Assembly: GCF_000215995.1 (NCBI RefSeq)
Contig: NC_015680.1
Location: forward strand, 1,625,160 to 1,689,159
Direction of reading: 5' to 3'
From: Pyrococcus yayanosii CH1
Lineage (GTDB): Archaea; Methanobacteriota_B; Thermococci; Thermococcales; Thermococcaceae
DNA length: 64,000 nucleotides
The notes beneath the pieces were generated by a model, which saw nothing but the letters and a program-made list of their open reading frames with translations, ran no database searches and was not told the origin of the DNA. Of this stretch, positions 37,106 through 46,025 are shown piece after piece. Numbering within the stretch: position 1 is the stretch's first letter; each line of letters begins with the position of its first letter. A program made the position numbers and the translations under genes.

Positions 37106-37664
37106 GTTCGACGGCCGCTACAAGGAGGACATACTGGCTGGACGGAAGAGGGCCACCATAAGACTTGGTAGGAAGGTCAACCTAAGGCCCGGCGAGGAGG
37201 TTCTTATACACGCTGGGGGCTACGTTCTCGGGAAGGCGAGGATAACGAGGGTGGAGACGAAGCCCGTTGCCGAGCTCACTGATGAGGACGCGAGAAAGGA
37301 TGGATTCTCGAGCAGGGAGGAGCTTATTCAGGCCCTCAGGGAGCACTATAAGTTCGTTAGACCTGATTCCCCCGCCACGATAATTGAGTTCGAGCTTGTC
37401 AAGAAGCTAGACAAGCCGATACTCTCCGCGGATTTCCCATACGAGGGCAACAACCCCATAGAGATAGCGGAAATGGCCTTGAGGCATCTTGAAAACTTGT
37501 CCTTCGAGGAGGTTGCCCTACTGAAGCTGTTTCTCAGGGAGGGTAGCCTTAGGAAGGCCGCCATGAAGCTCGGAGGTCTCAACAAGAGGTATAAGATAAG
37601 AGAGGTCCTCAGAAAGGCCTATGAGGAACTCAAGAAGAGGGGTCTTATGGAGCCCAAGATTTAG
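37092..37664 (+). CDS. ASCH domain protein 2 with C-terminal helical/HTH extension
   Basis: 190 residues. Residues 1-110 form an ASCH domain: [20 protein letters not shown] with the GRKxATIR motif, then [20 protein letters not shown] and ATIIEFELV. Residues 120-190 form a helical region with [20 protein letters not shown], which resembles a small helix-turn-helix. The ASCH-plus-HTH layout suggests an RNA- or DNA-binding regulator, but this is inference. ATG 37092 lies inside the end of the first ASCH gene, so they are translationally coupled. Converges with the JAMM gene, stops overlapping by 4 nt. Confidence 0.8.
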   Translation: MKNLKFDGRYKEDILAGRKRATIRLGRKVNLRPGEEVLIHAGGYVLGKARITRVETKPVAELTDEDARKDGFSSREELIQALREHYKFVRPDSPATIIEFELVKKLDKPILSADFPYEGNNPIEIAEMALRHLENLSFEEVALLKLFLREGSLRKAAMKLGGLNKRYKIREVLRKAYEELKKRGLMEPKI

Positions 37665-38026
37665 ACGACCTCTACTTCTAGCTCCTTCCCGTCGCTCCCA
37701 TATGCCTTTACGTCCTCCTCGGTGTAAGGGAACGCTATTATCACGTGAACGCCACCGAACTTGGAGAAGAACCCCAGGTCCGCCTTGGAGGGCTCCGCGT
37801 TAGGTATCGGATGGGAGTGAACCGTGCCCTTTATGCTCTCGTCGGGGGGAAGTAACCAGGGGTCGAAGAACACCGAGTTCCTGCCGAAGTAACCCTTGGG
37901 AACTATGAGGACCTCTTCGAAGACTCCGTTATTCTCCCGAAGGAAGCCTGCAAATTCGTTTGGATGAAAGCCCCTAGCAAGCTCTAGGAGGTACTCAAGG
38001 AGCTCCTTTCGAATTTTAATTCGCAT
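37661..38026 (-). CDS. JAMM/MPN+ metallopeptidase
   Basis: 121 residues, a minimal JAB1/MPN domain. The zinc motif is intact: Glu in [10 protein letters not shown] near residue 24, [20 protein letters not shown] with H-x-H-x10-D, as in the archaeal JAMM1 peptidases that remove ubiquitin-like SAMP proteins. Likely a desampylase, or a protease for sulfur-carrier tails. ATG 38026 has weak upstream ribosome-binding sequence. A TATA on the minus strand (CTTATAAAGTTTAATC, about 38039-38054) may be shared back to back with the lon promoter. Confidence 0.87.
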   Translation of the reverse strand: MRIKIRKELLEYLLELARGFHPNEFAGFLRENNGVFEEVLIVPKGYFGRNSVFFDPWLLPPDESIKGTVHSHPIPNAEPSKADLGFFSKFGGVHVIIAFPYTEEDVKAYGSDGKELEVEVV

Positions 38027-38042
38027 GGATTTTTTTCGAGAT

Positions 38043-38054
38043 TAAACTTTATAA
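38043..38054. promoter_or_regulatory. TATA region between JAMM and lon genes
   Basis: TAAACTTTATAA, centred near 38050. For lon the start is predicted near 38075, so ATG 38075 would be leaderless while ATG 38090 has GGGGTGAG in a 15-nt leader. On the minus strand the same block reads TTATAAAGTTTA, about 25 nt before the JAMM start. Confidence 0.5.
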
Positions 38055-38089
38055 GACCACCGGCTAAACGTCCCATGGCGAGGGGTGAG

Positions 38090-41000
38090 ATGGACGAGGA
38101 GAGGCTCGACCTTGGAATAGAGTTCGAGACAACCGAGGAGATTCCCGTTCCCGAGAGGCTGATAGATCAGGTTATAGGTCAGGATCACGCCGTCGAGGTC
38201 ATAAAGACGGCCGCCAAACAAAGGAGGCACGTCCTTCTCATTGGAGAGCCGGGAACGGGCAAGTCCATGCTGGGCCAGGCGATGGCCGAGCTCTTGCCAA
38301 CGGAGAACCTTGAAGACATCCTTGTCTTCCCGAACCCCGAAGACGAGAACATGCCTAGGATAAAGACGGTGCCCGCCTGTCAGGGTAGGAAGATAGTTGA
38401 GGAGTACAGGAAGAGGGCGAGAGAGCAGGAAAACGTTAAATCGTACCTTCTCCTCTTCGTCTTCTTCGTCGTTGCCTTGGCCGTCCTCATGAGCCGCGGC
38501 GATCCAAACACATTACTTCTCGGCCTTTTCGTGATAATAGTTAGTATAATGGCCGTATCAAATCTCCGCTTCAAGACCCAAGTCCTCGTCCCCAAGCTTC
38601 TCGTGGACAACTGCGGTAGGAAGAAGGCCCCCTTCGTTGATGCAACTGGAGCGCACGCGGGAGCACTGCTTGGCGACGTGCGTCACGACCCGTTCCAGTG
38701 CTTTAGTGGAAACGAGAGCGTTATTATCAGGGAGAATGGAAAGACAAGGGCTGTAAAGCTCAGGGACTTCGTTGAAAATGCCCTAAAGAACCCATCGGGA
38801 GAAGGAACCGACGGAGACGTTAAAATAATCTACCACGACTTCAGGGATGAGGGCGTTGAGGTTCTAACGAGAGAGGGCTTCACAAAGCTCCTCTACGCCA
38901 ACAAGAGGGTTGGAAAGCAGAGGCTGAGGAGGATAGTTAACCTTGAGAAGGACTACTGGCTCGCCCTAACGCCCGATCACAAGGTCTACACCGCCAGTGG
39001 ACTTAAGGAAGTCGGGGAGCTTACAGAAAAGGATGAACTCATCAGCGTCCCCGTCACTGTTCTCGACGAGTTCGATATCGCCAGAACCTACGGCGAGGAG
39101 GACAGGCTGAGGGATTGCCTCCGCTGGAGGGAGCACCGCGAAAGGATCGGCTATGGTTATAAGGGGGCGAAGCTCAGGTCCCTCAAGATGGCAGAGGAGC
39201 TCAGAAAGTGTGGTCTTTTACCGCTCAGGAGCGACGACGAGAGGCTTGAGAAAGTTGCCCTCCTGATGGGAGCGCTCTTCAGCGACGGGAGCATAGATAA
39301 GAACCTCAACACGCTGAGCTTCATCTCAAGCGAGAGGGAGGCCGTTGAAAGGTTTGTTGAGGCCCTCAAGGAGCTCTTTGGCGAGTTCAACTACGAAATC
39401 AAGGAGAACTGCGAGGCAAGGGGAAGGAGCGTTCTATTCAGGACGTGGGACAGAAAGATTATAAGGTTCTTCGTGGCCCTCGGCGCTCCAGTTGGCAACA
39501 AGACGAAAGTCAAGCTTGAACTCCCGTGGTGGGTCAAGCTGAGGCCATCGCTGTTTTTGGCCTTCTTCGACGGCCTCTACAGCGGCGATGGTAGCGTTCC
39601 AAAGTTTGCTAATTATAAAGACGGCATAAAGTTCAACGGAACCCTTGAGGTGGCCCAGCTAACCGATGAACTCGACAAAAAGCTGCCGTTCTTCGAGGAA
39701 CTCGCCTGGCACCTCGGTCTCTTTGGAATAAACGCCAGGGTCAGGGTTGACGGGACAAAGGGCAAGCACAAGGTCAGGCTTATCCTTTCCCAGTCGGTGG
39801 ACAACGTTCTAACCTTCCTTGAGTTCGTCCGGATAAGCCTCTCCCCAGTGAAGAGGGAGAAGTTCCTCGACGAGGTTGAGAAGTACTTAAATGGGGCAGG
39901 CGATTCAAGACACTCAAACAGGCTCGACGAGCTCAGGAAGTGGCTTGAGCGCGTGAAGAAAGGCGAGAGGAGAACGTTCGTTGAGACCTGGGAAGAGGTT
40001 GAGGTAACCTACAACCTGACCACCGAGAAGGGCAACCTGCTCACCAACGGCCTCTTCGTCAAGAACTCCGGTGGATTAGGCACACCAGCCCACGAGCGTG
40101 TCGAGCCCGGCATGATTCATAGGGCTCATAAGGGCGTCCTCTTCATCGACGAGATTGCGACGCTCAGCCTCAAGATGCAACAGAGCCTCCTCACGGCAAT
40201 GCAGGAGAAGAAGTTTCCGATAACTGGCCAGAGCGAGCTTTCGAGCGGAGCCATGGTGAGGACAGAACCCGTGCCCTGCGACTTCATTCTGGTTGCGGCG
40301 GGCAATCTCGATACAATAGAGAAGATGCACCCCGCCCTGCGCTCCCGTATAAGGGGTTATGGCTACGAAGTTTACATGAGGACGACGATGCCGGACACGA
40401 TAGAGAACCGGCGCAAGCTCGTTCAGTTTGTAGCCCAAGAGGTCAGGAAGGACGGCAGGATACCCCACTTCACCCGCGATGCAGTCGAGGAAATCGTAAG
40501 AGAAGCTCAAAAGAGGGCTGGGAGAAAGGGCCACCTGACTCTCAGACTCAGGGACCTCGGTGGAATAATTAGGGCTGCAGGTGACATAGCCGTAAGGAAG
40601 GGCAAGAAGTACGTGGATAGGGAAGATGTGCTAGAGGCCCTCAAGCTCGCGAGGCCCCTTGAGAAGCAGCTGGCTGACTGGTACATCGAGAGAAAGAAGG
40701 AGTACCAGGTTATCCTGACAGAGGGCGGCGAGGTAGGCCGCGTTAACGGCCTTGCCGTAATAGGAGAGCAAAGCGGTATAGTCCTGCCAATCGAGGCGGC
40801 GGTTGCGCCGGCGGCGAGCAGAGAGGAAGGCAAGATAATCGCAACGGGCAAGCTCGGCGAGATAGCGAGGGAAGCAGTTCAAAACGTATCCGCGATAATC
40901 AAGCGCTACAAGGGTGAGGACATAAGTCGCTACGACATTCACGTCCAGTTCCTTCAGACTTACGAGGGCATCGAAGGGGATTCGGCAAGCATAAGCGTCG

Positions 41001-41329
41001 CGACCGCCGTCATCTCAGCCCTCGAGGAAATTCCTGTGAGGCAGGATGTCGCTATGACGGGCTCTTTAAGCGTTCGTGGTGAGGTTCTGCCCGTAGGGGG
41101 GGTGACACCGAAGATTGAGGCCGCGATAGAGGCTGGCATAAAGACCGTCATAATCCCGAAGGCCAACGAAAAGGACGTCTTCCTGAGCCCAGATAAACGC
41201 GAGAAGATAAACATAATTGCCGTCGAGAGGATAGATGAGGTTCTCGAGGTAGCCCTCGAGGAGAGCGAGAAGAAGAGGGAGTTAATAGAGAGGATAAGGA
41301 GGAGTCTCCCGATAACGGGGAAGGGGTGA
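38090..41329 (+). CDS. lonB: ATP-dependent protease LonB, interrupted by an intein
   Basis: Precursor of about 1079 residues; removing the 456-residue intein leaves 623, the archaeal LonB size. Extein order: AAA+ Walker [16 protein letters not shown], two membrane helices ([16 protein letters not shown] and [15 protein letters not shown]) inserted in the ATPase domain, Walker B GVLFIDEI, then the Lon protease domain with catalytic Ser in [13 protein letters not shown] and Lys in [15 protein letters not shown]. It degrades misfolded and membrane proteins at the inner membrane face. ATG 38075 is the alternative start. Inserted between the membrane region and Walker B, the intein must splice for an active ATPase. 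Confidence 0.94.
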   Translation: MDEERLDLGIEFETTEEIPVPERLIDQVIGQDHAVEVIKTAAKQRRHVLLIGEPGTGKSMLGQAMAELLPTENLEDILVFPNPEDENMPRIKTVPACQGRKIVEEYRKRAREQENVKSYLLLFVFFVVALAVLMSRGDPNTLLLGLFVIIVSIMAVSNLRFKTQVLVPKLLVDNCGRKKAPFVDATGAHAGALLGDVRHDPFQCFSGNESVIIRENGKTRAVKLRDFVENALKNPSGEGTDGDVKIIYHDFRDEGVEVLTREGFTKLLYANKRVGKQRLRRIVNLEKDYWLALTPDHKVYTASGLKEVGELTEKDELISVPVTVLDEFDIARTYGEEDRLRDCLRWREHRERIGYGYKGAKLRSLKMAEELRKCGLLPLRSDDERLEKVALLMGALFSDGSIDKNLNTLSFISSEREAVERFVEALKELFGEFNYEIKENCEARGRSVLFRTWDRKIIRFFVALGAPVGNKTKVKLELPWWVKLRPSLFLAFFDGLYSGDGSVPKFANYKDGIKFNGTLEVAQLTDELDKKLPFFEELAWHLGLFGINARVRVDGTKGKHKVRLILSQSVDNVLTFLEFVRISLSPVKREKFLDEVEKYLNGAGDSRHSNRLDELRKWLERVKKGERRTFVETWEEVEVTYNLTTEKGNLLTNGLFVKNSGGLGTPAHERVEPGMIHRAHKGVLFIDEIATLSLKMQQSLLTAMQEKKFPITGQSELSSGAMVRTEPVPCDFILVAAGNLDTIEKMHPALRSRIRGYGYEVYMRTTMPDTIENRRKLVQFVAQEVRKDGRIPHFTRDAVEEIVREAQKRAGRKGHLTLRLRDLGGIIRAAGDIAVRKGKKYVDREDVLEALKLARPLEKQLADWYIERKKEYQVILTEGGEVGRVNGLAVIGEQSGIVLPIEAAVAPAASREEGKIIATGKLGEIAREAVQNVSAIIKRYKGEDISRYDIHVQFLQTYEGIEGDSASISVATAVISALEEIPVRQDVAMTGSLSVRGEVLPVGGVTPKIEAAIEAGIKTVIIPKANEKDVFLSPDKREKINIIAVERIDEVLEVALEESEKKRELIERIRRSLPITGKG
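38699..40066 (+). mobile_element. LAGLIDADG intein in LonB
   Basis: 456 codons in frame. N-terminal splice block: Cys1 at TGC 38699 ([16 protein letters not shown]) after extein ...RHDPFQ. Endonuclease motifs: [15 protein letters not shown] and [18 protein letters not shown], both LAGLIDADG helices with their Asp, so the homing endonuclease looks intact. C-terminal blocks: [17 protein letters not shown] and TNGLFVKN followed by extein Ser ([12 protein letters not shown]). The penultimate residue is Lys instead of the usual His. Pyrococcus Lon proteins are known to carry inteins. The insertion point is just upstream of the Walker B strand. Confidence 0.93.
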
Positions 41330-41340
41330 GGAGGTTGCTC

Positions 41341-41622
41341 GTGGCGAGACCCTGCACAAGTATGGGAGGAATCCTTGTCCAGCTCTACTTGTGGGAAGAC
41401 GTGAAAATTGACCTCAAAAAAGTGGCCCAGAAGCTTAAGGAAAGGGGCTATCAAGTTAAGACTCTCATACCGGGAATCATGTTAATAGCGGTTATTGATG
41501 GCTTCAACGTCAGCGTTTACCCGAGCGGGAAGATCATAATAAAGGATCTCAAGGACACCAAGGAGGGAGAGAGAATAGCCCGGATAATATACGAGCTTGC
41601 GGGGGTAAGGGTTGAGGATTGA
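41341..41622 (+). CDS. Small protein of unknown function, possibly TBP-half-like fold
   Basis: 93 residues from GTG 41341 (GAGGAGGTTGCTC upstream); the frame can extend to GTG 41326 overlapping the lonB stop, and ATG 41377 is also possible. Sequence alternates helix and strands: VKIDLKKVAQKLKERGYQVK, MLIAVIDGFNVSVYPSGKI, then IKDLKDTKEGERIARIIYEL. The VYPSGKIIIKD strand-turn followed by an amphipathic helix resembles one half of a TATA-binding-protein fold, but that is only a pattern resemblance. It overlaps the next glycosyltransferase gene by 11 nt. Confidence 0.6.
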   Translation: MARPCTSMGGILVQLYLWEDVKIDLKKVAQKLKERGYQVKTLIPGIMLIAVIDGFNVSVYPSGKIIIKDLKDTKEGERIARIIYELAGVRVED

Positions 41623-42652
41623 ACTCCTTCTAATTTTCATCATACTCTGGGATGGATACTACTTCTTCAGCTACTTGTTCAGCCTCCTGAGGCGCTACAG
41701 AACGAAGAAGTGGATGCCCTCTGTGAGTGTCATCATACCGGCATATAACGAGGCCGAGAACATAGAGAGAGCCGTGAGGGCCGCCCTCGAGCAGGAATAC
41801 CCTGTTCTCGAGGTTATAGTTGTTGACGATGGTAGCGAGGACGACACCTTTGAGAGGGTGGCTCGCATAAACGACCCCCGCCTTAAGGTCTTCAGGAAGG
41901 AACATGAAGGAAAGGCAAAGGCCCTAAACTTTGGTATAGCAAAGGCTAGGGGGAAAATTATCGTTACAACGGACGCCGATTCTTATATGGACCGAAAGGC
42001 CGTAGAAAAGCTCGTGGAGAGGTTCTACTCGGAGGACGTGGTTGCTGTAGGTGGCCAGATAAGGGTCATTCCCGAGTCGTTCCTATCCCTTGCCCAAGAC
42101 GTGGAGCACTTGAGGATAGCGATGTATCGTAGGGCGAGGGAACTCGAGAACCTGAGCCTTGCACCGGGCCCCCTCTCCGCCTTCAGGAGAGAGGCCCTAG
42201 AGAAGATTGGGGGGATAGTGGAGAGCACCGTTGAGGACTACGCCACAACGAAGGCACTCAAGCAGTTGGGTCACGTAGTTTATGCTCCTGAGGCCAAAGT
42301 CTTCACGAAGATGCCGACCTCCCTGAAAGCCCTCTGGACCCAGAGAACTAGGTGGTTTCTTGGAGATCTGCGGCATGTGAGCATTAAAGATCTCGCCAGA
42401 CTCCTCCTTGGCGACTTCATAACTTTCTTGGATATAATCGTCCCTCTACTCCTAATCCTCGAAGGCAACTTTTCCCTGCTCGCACTCTTCTTAGTCTTTG
42501 AAATCCTGACCATACTTATCCCCCTGAGGCTCGAGGGAGGGAATATAGTTGAAGGGCTGCTCTTCCCGATTTTCCTCTGGTTCTGGGCCGTTTTCTACCT
42601 CGCCGTTCACATCTACGGCTACGTGACAACCCTCAGGAACAAAACCTTTTAA
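41612..42652 (+). CDS. Membrane glycosyltransferase family 2
   Basis: 346 residues. N-terminal membrane helix (ELLLIFIILWDGYYFFSYLF), GT2 domain with VSVIIPAYNEAENIERAVRA, VIVVDDGSEDDT, VTTDADSYMD (DxD) and VEDYATTKALKQLG, then the QRTRWFLGDLR motif typical of processive GT2 enzymes. Two or more C-terminal helices (LDIIVPLLLILEG, LFLVFEILTIL, FLWFWAVFYLAVHI). Likely transfers sugar to a lipid or builds a surface polysaccharide. The start is TTG 41612, overlapping the preceding small gene; GGGGGTAAGGG is upstream. Confidence 0.85.
   Translation: MRIELLLIFIILWDGYYFFSYLFSLLRRYRTKKWMPSVSVIIPAYNEAENIERAVRAALEQEYPVLEVIVVDDGSEDDTFERVARINDPRLKVFRKEHEGKAKALNFGIAKARGKIIVTTDADSYMDRKAVEKLVERFYSEDVVAVGGQIRVIPESFLSLAQDVEHLRIAMYRRARELENLSLAPGPLSAFRREALEKIGGIVESTVEDYATTKALKQLGHVVYAPEAKVFTKMPTSLKALWTQRTRWFLGDLRHVSIKDLARLLLGDFITFLDIIVPLLLILEGNFSLLALFLVFEILTILIPLRLEGGNIVEGLLFPIFLWFWAVFYLAVHIYGYVTTLRNKTF
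42641..42652 (+). promoter_or_regulatory. TATA promoter of the GAPOR gene
   Basis: AAACCTTTTAAG at the extreme 3' end of the glycosyltransferase gene; the predicted start is near 42672, at the TGM-like site. Confidence 0.5.
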
Positions 42653-42669
42653 GTCTCGGAGCCCAATTC

Positions 42670-42686
42670 CAACACTGGGAGTGGTA
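42670..42686 (+). promoter_or_regulatory. Degenerate TGM-like site before the GAPOR gene
   Basis: CAACACTGGGAGTGGTA matches TATCAC-N5-GTGATA at 9 of 12 positions with correct spacing, and lies at the predicted transcript start like the two starch-gene sites. It may be a weak site for the sugar regulator, or chance. Confidence 0.35.
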
Positions 42687-42699
42687 TGGAGGGATGGCT

Positions 42700-44664
42700 A
42701 TGAGATTTCGGGTGCTTAAGCTCGACGTCGGTAAGAGGGAAATCTCAACGGAAGACTTCGAGAAGGAAGACGTCTTCGGAATCATTGACTATGGAATCCA
42801 CCTCCACTCAGAGGTTTACAAGAGCTACGAGGTCGAGCCCTATGACCCAAGGAACATCGTTGTGTTCGGTAAGGGACCCTTTGCCGGCTCCGCGCTCCCC
42901 GGGTCCCACAGGCTTATGTTCTTCTTCCGATCACCTCTCTACGGTGTCCTTATGCCCTCGGCGATGGGAGGGGCCGCGTACCAGTTCCAGCACGTTGGAG
43001 TGGACTTCGTGGTCGTGGAGGGGAGGGCGGAGAAGCCCACCGTCGTCGTGCTCAAGAACGATGGTGAGAGGCTCGAGGTGAACCTTCTTCAGATGGAGCT
43101 TGATAAGGTCATCGAGATTTGGAGAGGTTACAAGGGTGAAGAAGGTGTCTATGCACTCACCCAATACCTCCTCGACACCTTAGGAAAGGAGTTCGAGGGA
43201 ATGAAATTCAGGATTGCCGTCGTGGGGCCCGCGGCCCTCAACACAAACTACGGAGCCATATTTTCTCAGGCGCTGAGGAACGGAAAGCGTATGGTTGGAA
43301 GCGAGGACTGGGCGGCACGCGGCGGTCCCGGTAGCGTTCTGCTAAGAGCTCATAATGTCGTTGCAATAGCCTTCGGTGGAAAGCCGAGGAAGAAGGCCTT
43401 CCCAGGGGAGGACATCGGGAGCTTCAAGACCGCCAAAGGCATAGTGGAGGGCGTCCACAAGAAGCCCTACAACGAGGTCGTGAGCGAGAAGACCGTCAAG
43501 TACAGGTTCAATCCCAAGCTTAACACGGGGGGAACCTTCGGCGGCAACTATCCGGCCGAGGGCGACCTCGTGCCCATCCTGAACTGGCAAATGCCTTACA
43601 TCCCGAAGGAGGACCGCATAAGGATTCATGAAAACATAATGAAGCACTACTGGGGGCCCTTCAACGAGGAGGCCATCAAAACCAAGAATTGGACGACCTG
43701 CGGTGAGCCTTGTCCGGTCGTGTGTAAGAAGCACCGTAGGGGCCATCACGTCGAGTACGAGCCTTACGAGGCCAACGGTCCACTGAGCGGAAGCATAAGC
43801 CTAAGGGCGAGCGACATAAGCGTCCACGCCGTTGACGCCATGGGCTTTGATGCCATAGAGTTCGGAGGAACCGCCGCTTGGATCCTTGAGCTGGTCCACA
43901 GAGGCCTGCTTAAGCCCGAAGAGGTGGGTCTAAGTGGGAAGCCAGAGTTCACCAAAGAGGCCCTGCTCGAGAAGCCCGTCGAGACCAGCGAGGTGAACGC
44001 GAAGCTCGTGGCCGAGTTAGCTCACAGGGTTGCCTTCGCCGAAAACGAGATAGCTAAGATAATCGGACTTGGCAAGAGGAAGGCCAGCAGGATACTCGAT
44101 GAGAAGTTCAAGGACAGACTCGCCTACGGGGAAAGCTTCAAGGACTACGGCGTCTTTGTGCCGCTGGGAGAGGATGGTGAGATAACTCCAACGATGTACT
44201 GGGCCATAGGCAACTACATACCACTCCCGATTCAGGGTCGGTACTGGACGTTTTATCAATTCGGCGTCTTCCTTGAGCCCGAGGAGCTGGCCCAGAAGAT
44301 AGTGGCGAGCGCTATTTGGGAGTTCTGGTATGACAACGTCGGGTGGTGTAGATTCCACAGGGGATGGATGAAGCCCGTTTTGAAGGTCCTCTTCATGGAG
44401 GCATACGGCGTCAACGTGGATATGGAAGAGCACGCGAAGAAGCAGATGAGGAAGCTCATAGAGTACGCCAAGAAGGCTGGCTACGAGCCCGTGTTCTGGG
44501 ATTCCATGAGGGTCATAGACCTCGTGGCTGCCGGCGCCGAGGAGTTCGGCAATGAGGCGTGGGCCGAGCGCTTTAAGGCCGACAAGATTGGAACCGCCAA
44601 GGAATACCTGAAGAGGGTCCTCAGGACCTACAGCCAGCTACTGGGTGTTGAGTGGGAGATTTAA
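42700..44664 (+). CDS. gor: Glyceraldehyde-3-phosphate:ferredoxin oxidoreductase (tungsten GAPOR)
   Basis: 654 residues of the aldehyde ferredoxin oxidoreductase family. MRFRVLKLDVGKREIS, VEPYDPRNIVVFGKGPFAGS and GSHRLMFFFRSPLYG are specific to GAPOR, the key enzyme of the modified thermococcal glycolysis that replaces GAPDH and PGK. The [4Fe-4S] cysteines are in TTCGEPCPVVCKKH with the last in NVGWCRFHRGW; tungsto-bispterin loops lie around WAARGGPGSVL. ATG 42700 follows GGAGGG with 6 nt spacing; ATG 42694 lies within the site. TATA at 42641-42652, TGM-like site at 42670. Confidence 0.95.
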   Translation: MRFRVLKLDVGKREISTEDFEKEDVFGIIDYGIHLHSEVYKSYEVEPYDPRNIVVFGKGPFAGSALPGSHRLMFFFRSPLYGVLMPSAMGGAAYQFQHVGVDFVVVEGRAEKPTVVVLKNDGERLEVNLLQMELDKVIEIWRGYKGEEGVYALTQYLLDTLGKEFEGMKFRIAVVGPAALNTNYGAIFSQALRNGKRMVGSEDWAARGGPGSVLLRAHNVVAIAFGGKPRKKAFPGEDIGSFKTAKGIVEGVHKKPYNEVVSEKTVKYRFNPKLNTGGTFGGNYPAEGDLVPILNWQMPYIPKEDRIRIHENIMKHYWGPFNEEAIKTKNWTTCGEPCPVVCKKHRRGHHVEYEPYEANGPLSGSISLRASDISVHAVDAMGFDAIEFGGTAAWILELVHRGLLKPEEVGLSGKPEFTKEALLEKPVETSEVNAKLVAELAHRVAFAENEIAKIIGLGKRKASRILDEKFKDRLAYGESFKDYGVFVPLGEDGEITPTMYWAIGNYIPLPIQGRYWTFYQFGVFLEPEELAQKIVASAIWEFWYDNVGWCRFHRGWMKPVLKVLFMEAYGVNVDMEEHAKKQMRKLIEYAKKAGYEPVFWDSMRVIDLVAAGAEEFGNEAWAERFKADKIGTAKEYLKRVLRTYSQLLGVEWEI

Positions 44665-44677
44665 GGGGGTGTGAAGG

Positions 44678-45385
44678 GTGATTAAGGCGGTTTTCTTCGA
44701 CTTCGTTGGAACCCTCCTCAGCAAGGAGTCGGAGGAAATTACGCACCTCAAGATAATGGAGGAGGTCGTGAGGAAGGCCGGTGCTAACGTATACCCCGAG
44801 GAGCTCTTTAGGGAATACGAGGCCATGACCTCGAGGGCATTCTTGCAATATGCTGGCAAGCCCTTCAGGCCCATAAGGGACATAGAGGTTGAGGTTATGA
44901 AAGAGCTCGCTGAGAGGTACAGTTTCCAGCTCCCCGGCGACTTCTGGGAGATTCACCTTCGGATGCACCAGACCTACGGAAGGCTGTACCCTGAGGCCAT
45001 TGACGTCCTGAAGGAGCTGAGGGAAAAGGGTTACCACGTGGGCCTTATAACGGACTCGGACAATGACTACCTCAGGGCCCATCTAGAGGCTCTTGGAATA
45101 GCTGGGCTCTTCGATTCCATAACGACCAGCGAAGATGCAGGTTTCTTCAAACCGCACCCGAGGATATTCGAGCTTGCACTTAAGAAGGCAGGAGTAAAGG
45201 GTGAGGAAGCCCTTTATGTCGGGGACAATCCCCTGAAGGACTGCAGAGGCGCCAGGCAGCTCGACATGCTTTCCGTGCTGCTTGACAGAACAGGAGAAAA
45301 AAGGGAGCTCTGGAAGGAGTGCGAGTTCGTCGTGAGCGACCTCAGGGAGATTCTAAAGATATTGGAAGAGTTAAGCAGATCCTAA
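44678..45385 (+). CDS. HAD-superfamily hydrolase
   Basis: 235 residues. Motif I is FFDFVGTLLS (nucleophile Asp; the usual second Asp is Val), motif II GLITDSDNDYL, motif III Lys in DAGFFKPHPRIF, motif IV YVGDNPLKDCRGA. The helical cap between motifs I and II is the C1 type of phosphoglycolate phosphatase/dehalogenase relatives. Loss of the second Asp is seen in haloacid dehalogenases (DxYGT), so reaction type is uncertain. GTG 44678 starts it; GGGGGTGTGAAG is upstream. It sits 13 nt after gor and may be in its operon. Confidence 0.82.
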   Translation: MIKAVFFDFVGTLLSKESEEITHLKIMEEVVRKAGANVYPEELFREYEAMTSRAFLQYAGKPFRPIRDIEVEVMKELAERYSFQLPGDFWEIHLRMHQTYGRLYPEAIDVLKELREKGYHVGLITDSDNDYLRAHLEALGIAGLFDSITTSEDAGFFKPHPRIFELALKKAGVKGEEALYVGDNPLKDCRGARQLDMLSVLLDRTGEKRELWKECEFVVSDLREILKILEELSRS

Positions 45386-45390
45386 CTCTC

Positions 45391-45449
45391 CAGGGTCGGT
45401 AACGGCAGGGCTCATCACAGCTCAGAGGTAGCGATTTTCGTCATCCTCT
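45391..45449 (-). ncRNA. Box C/D guide sRNA, predicted to target 23S rRNA domain IV
   Basis: Minus strand: C-like box ATGACGA (45444-45438), guide AAATCGCTACCT (45437-45426), D' CTGA (45425-45422), spacer GCT, C' GTGATGA (45418-45412), guide GCCCTGCCGTTA (45411-45400), D-like box CCGA (45399-45396). Both guides are 12 nt. The TATA GGCTTTTAAGG on the minus strand (about 45468-45479) predicts a start near 45448. The D' guide complements AGGTAGCGA of the universal 23S segment AACGGTCCTAAGGTAGCGA, placing methylation at the A of GGUAG. The D guide pairs with AACGGCGG a short distance upstream in the same domain. Its promoter is inside the convergent-side phosphatidyltransferase gene. Confidence 0.78.
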
Positions 45450-45461
45450 TTTCTTCTTCTG

Positions 45462-46025
45462 CTATCCCCTTAAAAGCCTTCTCGCCACCCAGACCCTCTG
45501 GAAGAAGGTTATCCAAGCAAGGATTACTACGAGGTAAACGCCCAGCCAAACCCTCCCAACGAGGGCCGCAATCGTGATTATTATGAGCCTTTCTCCTCTT
45601 TCCGCTATCCCAACGGCCAGCGTCCCAGAACCGGCCAGCTCTGCTCTGCATCTCGCATAGCTTACCATATACGACCCGATTAGGGCCAGGAAAGCTATGG
45701 GCCACTCAACAAGGCCGCCGAGGGCTATACCAAAGAGTATAGCGGCGTCACTAAGCCTGTCGAGGGTAGAGTCCAGGAAACCACCAAACCGGGTAACCCT
45801 GCCCGTGAGCCTCGCGAGAGAGCCGTCGAGAGCATCGAAAAATGCTCCAATGGCAAGGAGTAAGGCAGCTACTCTCTGATCACCGCGGTAGAAGGCGTAA
45901 GCCGCGGCCAGGGAGAGTAAAAGACCCAGAACGGTGAGATGATTAGGGGAAAAGCCAAGACGGACAAGGGGTCTTGCGGCTGCCTCAAGCCACCCTCTAA
46001 TGCCCGGCCTCAGCTTGCTCAGCAT
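45462..46025 (-). CDS. CDP-alcohol phosphatidyltransferase (archaetidylinositol-phosphate synthase-like)
   Basis: 187 residues with about five membrane helices. Catalytic motif [20 protein letters not shown] then [13 protein letters not shown] equals D-G-x2-A-R-x8-G-x3-D-x3-D. Archaeal relatives join CDP-archaeol with inositol-1-phosphate. N-terminal [20 protein letters not shown] lies at the membrane surface. ATG 46025 follows GGAGGTCAGAAAGG; it overlaps the trm56 gene by 29 nt. The substrate is inferred from family. Confidence 0.87.
   Translation of the reverse strand: MLSKLRPGIRGWLEAAARPLVRLGFSPNHLTVLGLLLSLAAAYAFYRGDQRVAALLLAIGAFFDALDGSLARLTGRVTRFGGFLDSTLDRLSDAAILFGIALGGLVEWPIAFLALIGSYMVSYARCRAELAGSGTLAVGIAERGERLIIITIAALVGRVWLGVYLVVILAWITFFQRVWVARRLLRG

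Noticed and set aside
38075-38089. ATG 38075 as the lonB start
   Set aside because: It would coincide with the predicted transcript start, while ATG 38090 has a leader with GGGGTGAG and fits the family N-terminus; kept only as an alternative.
45415-45705. 96-codon minus ORF overlapping the third sRNA
   Set aside because: Lies out of frame over the 3' half of the phosphatidyltransferase gene; no start signal and low-quality composition.
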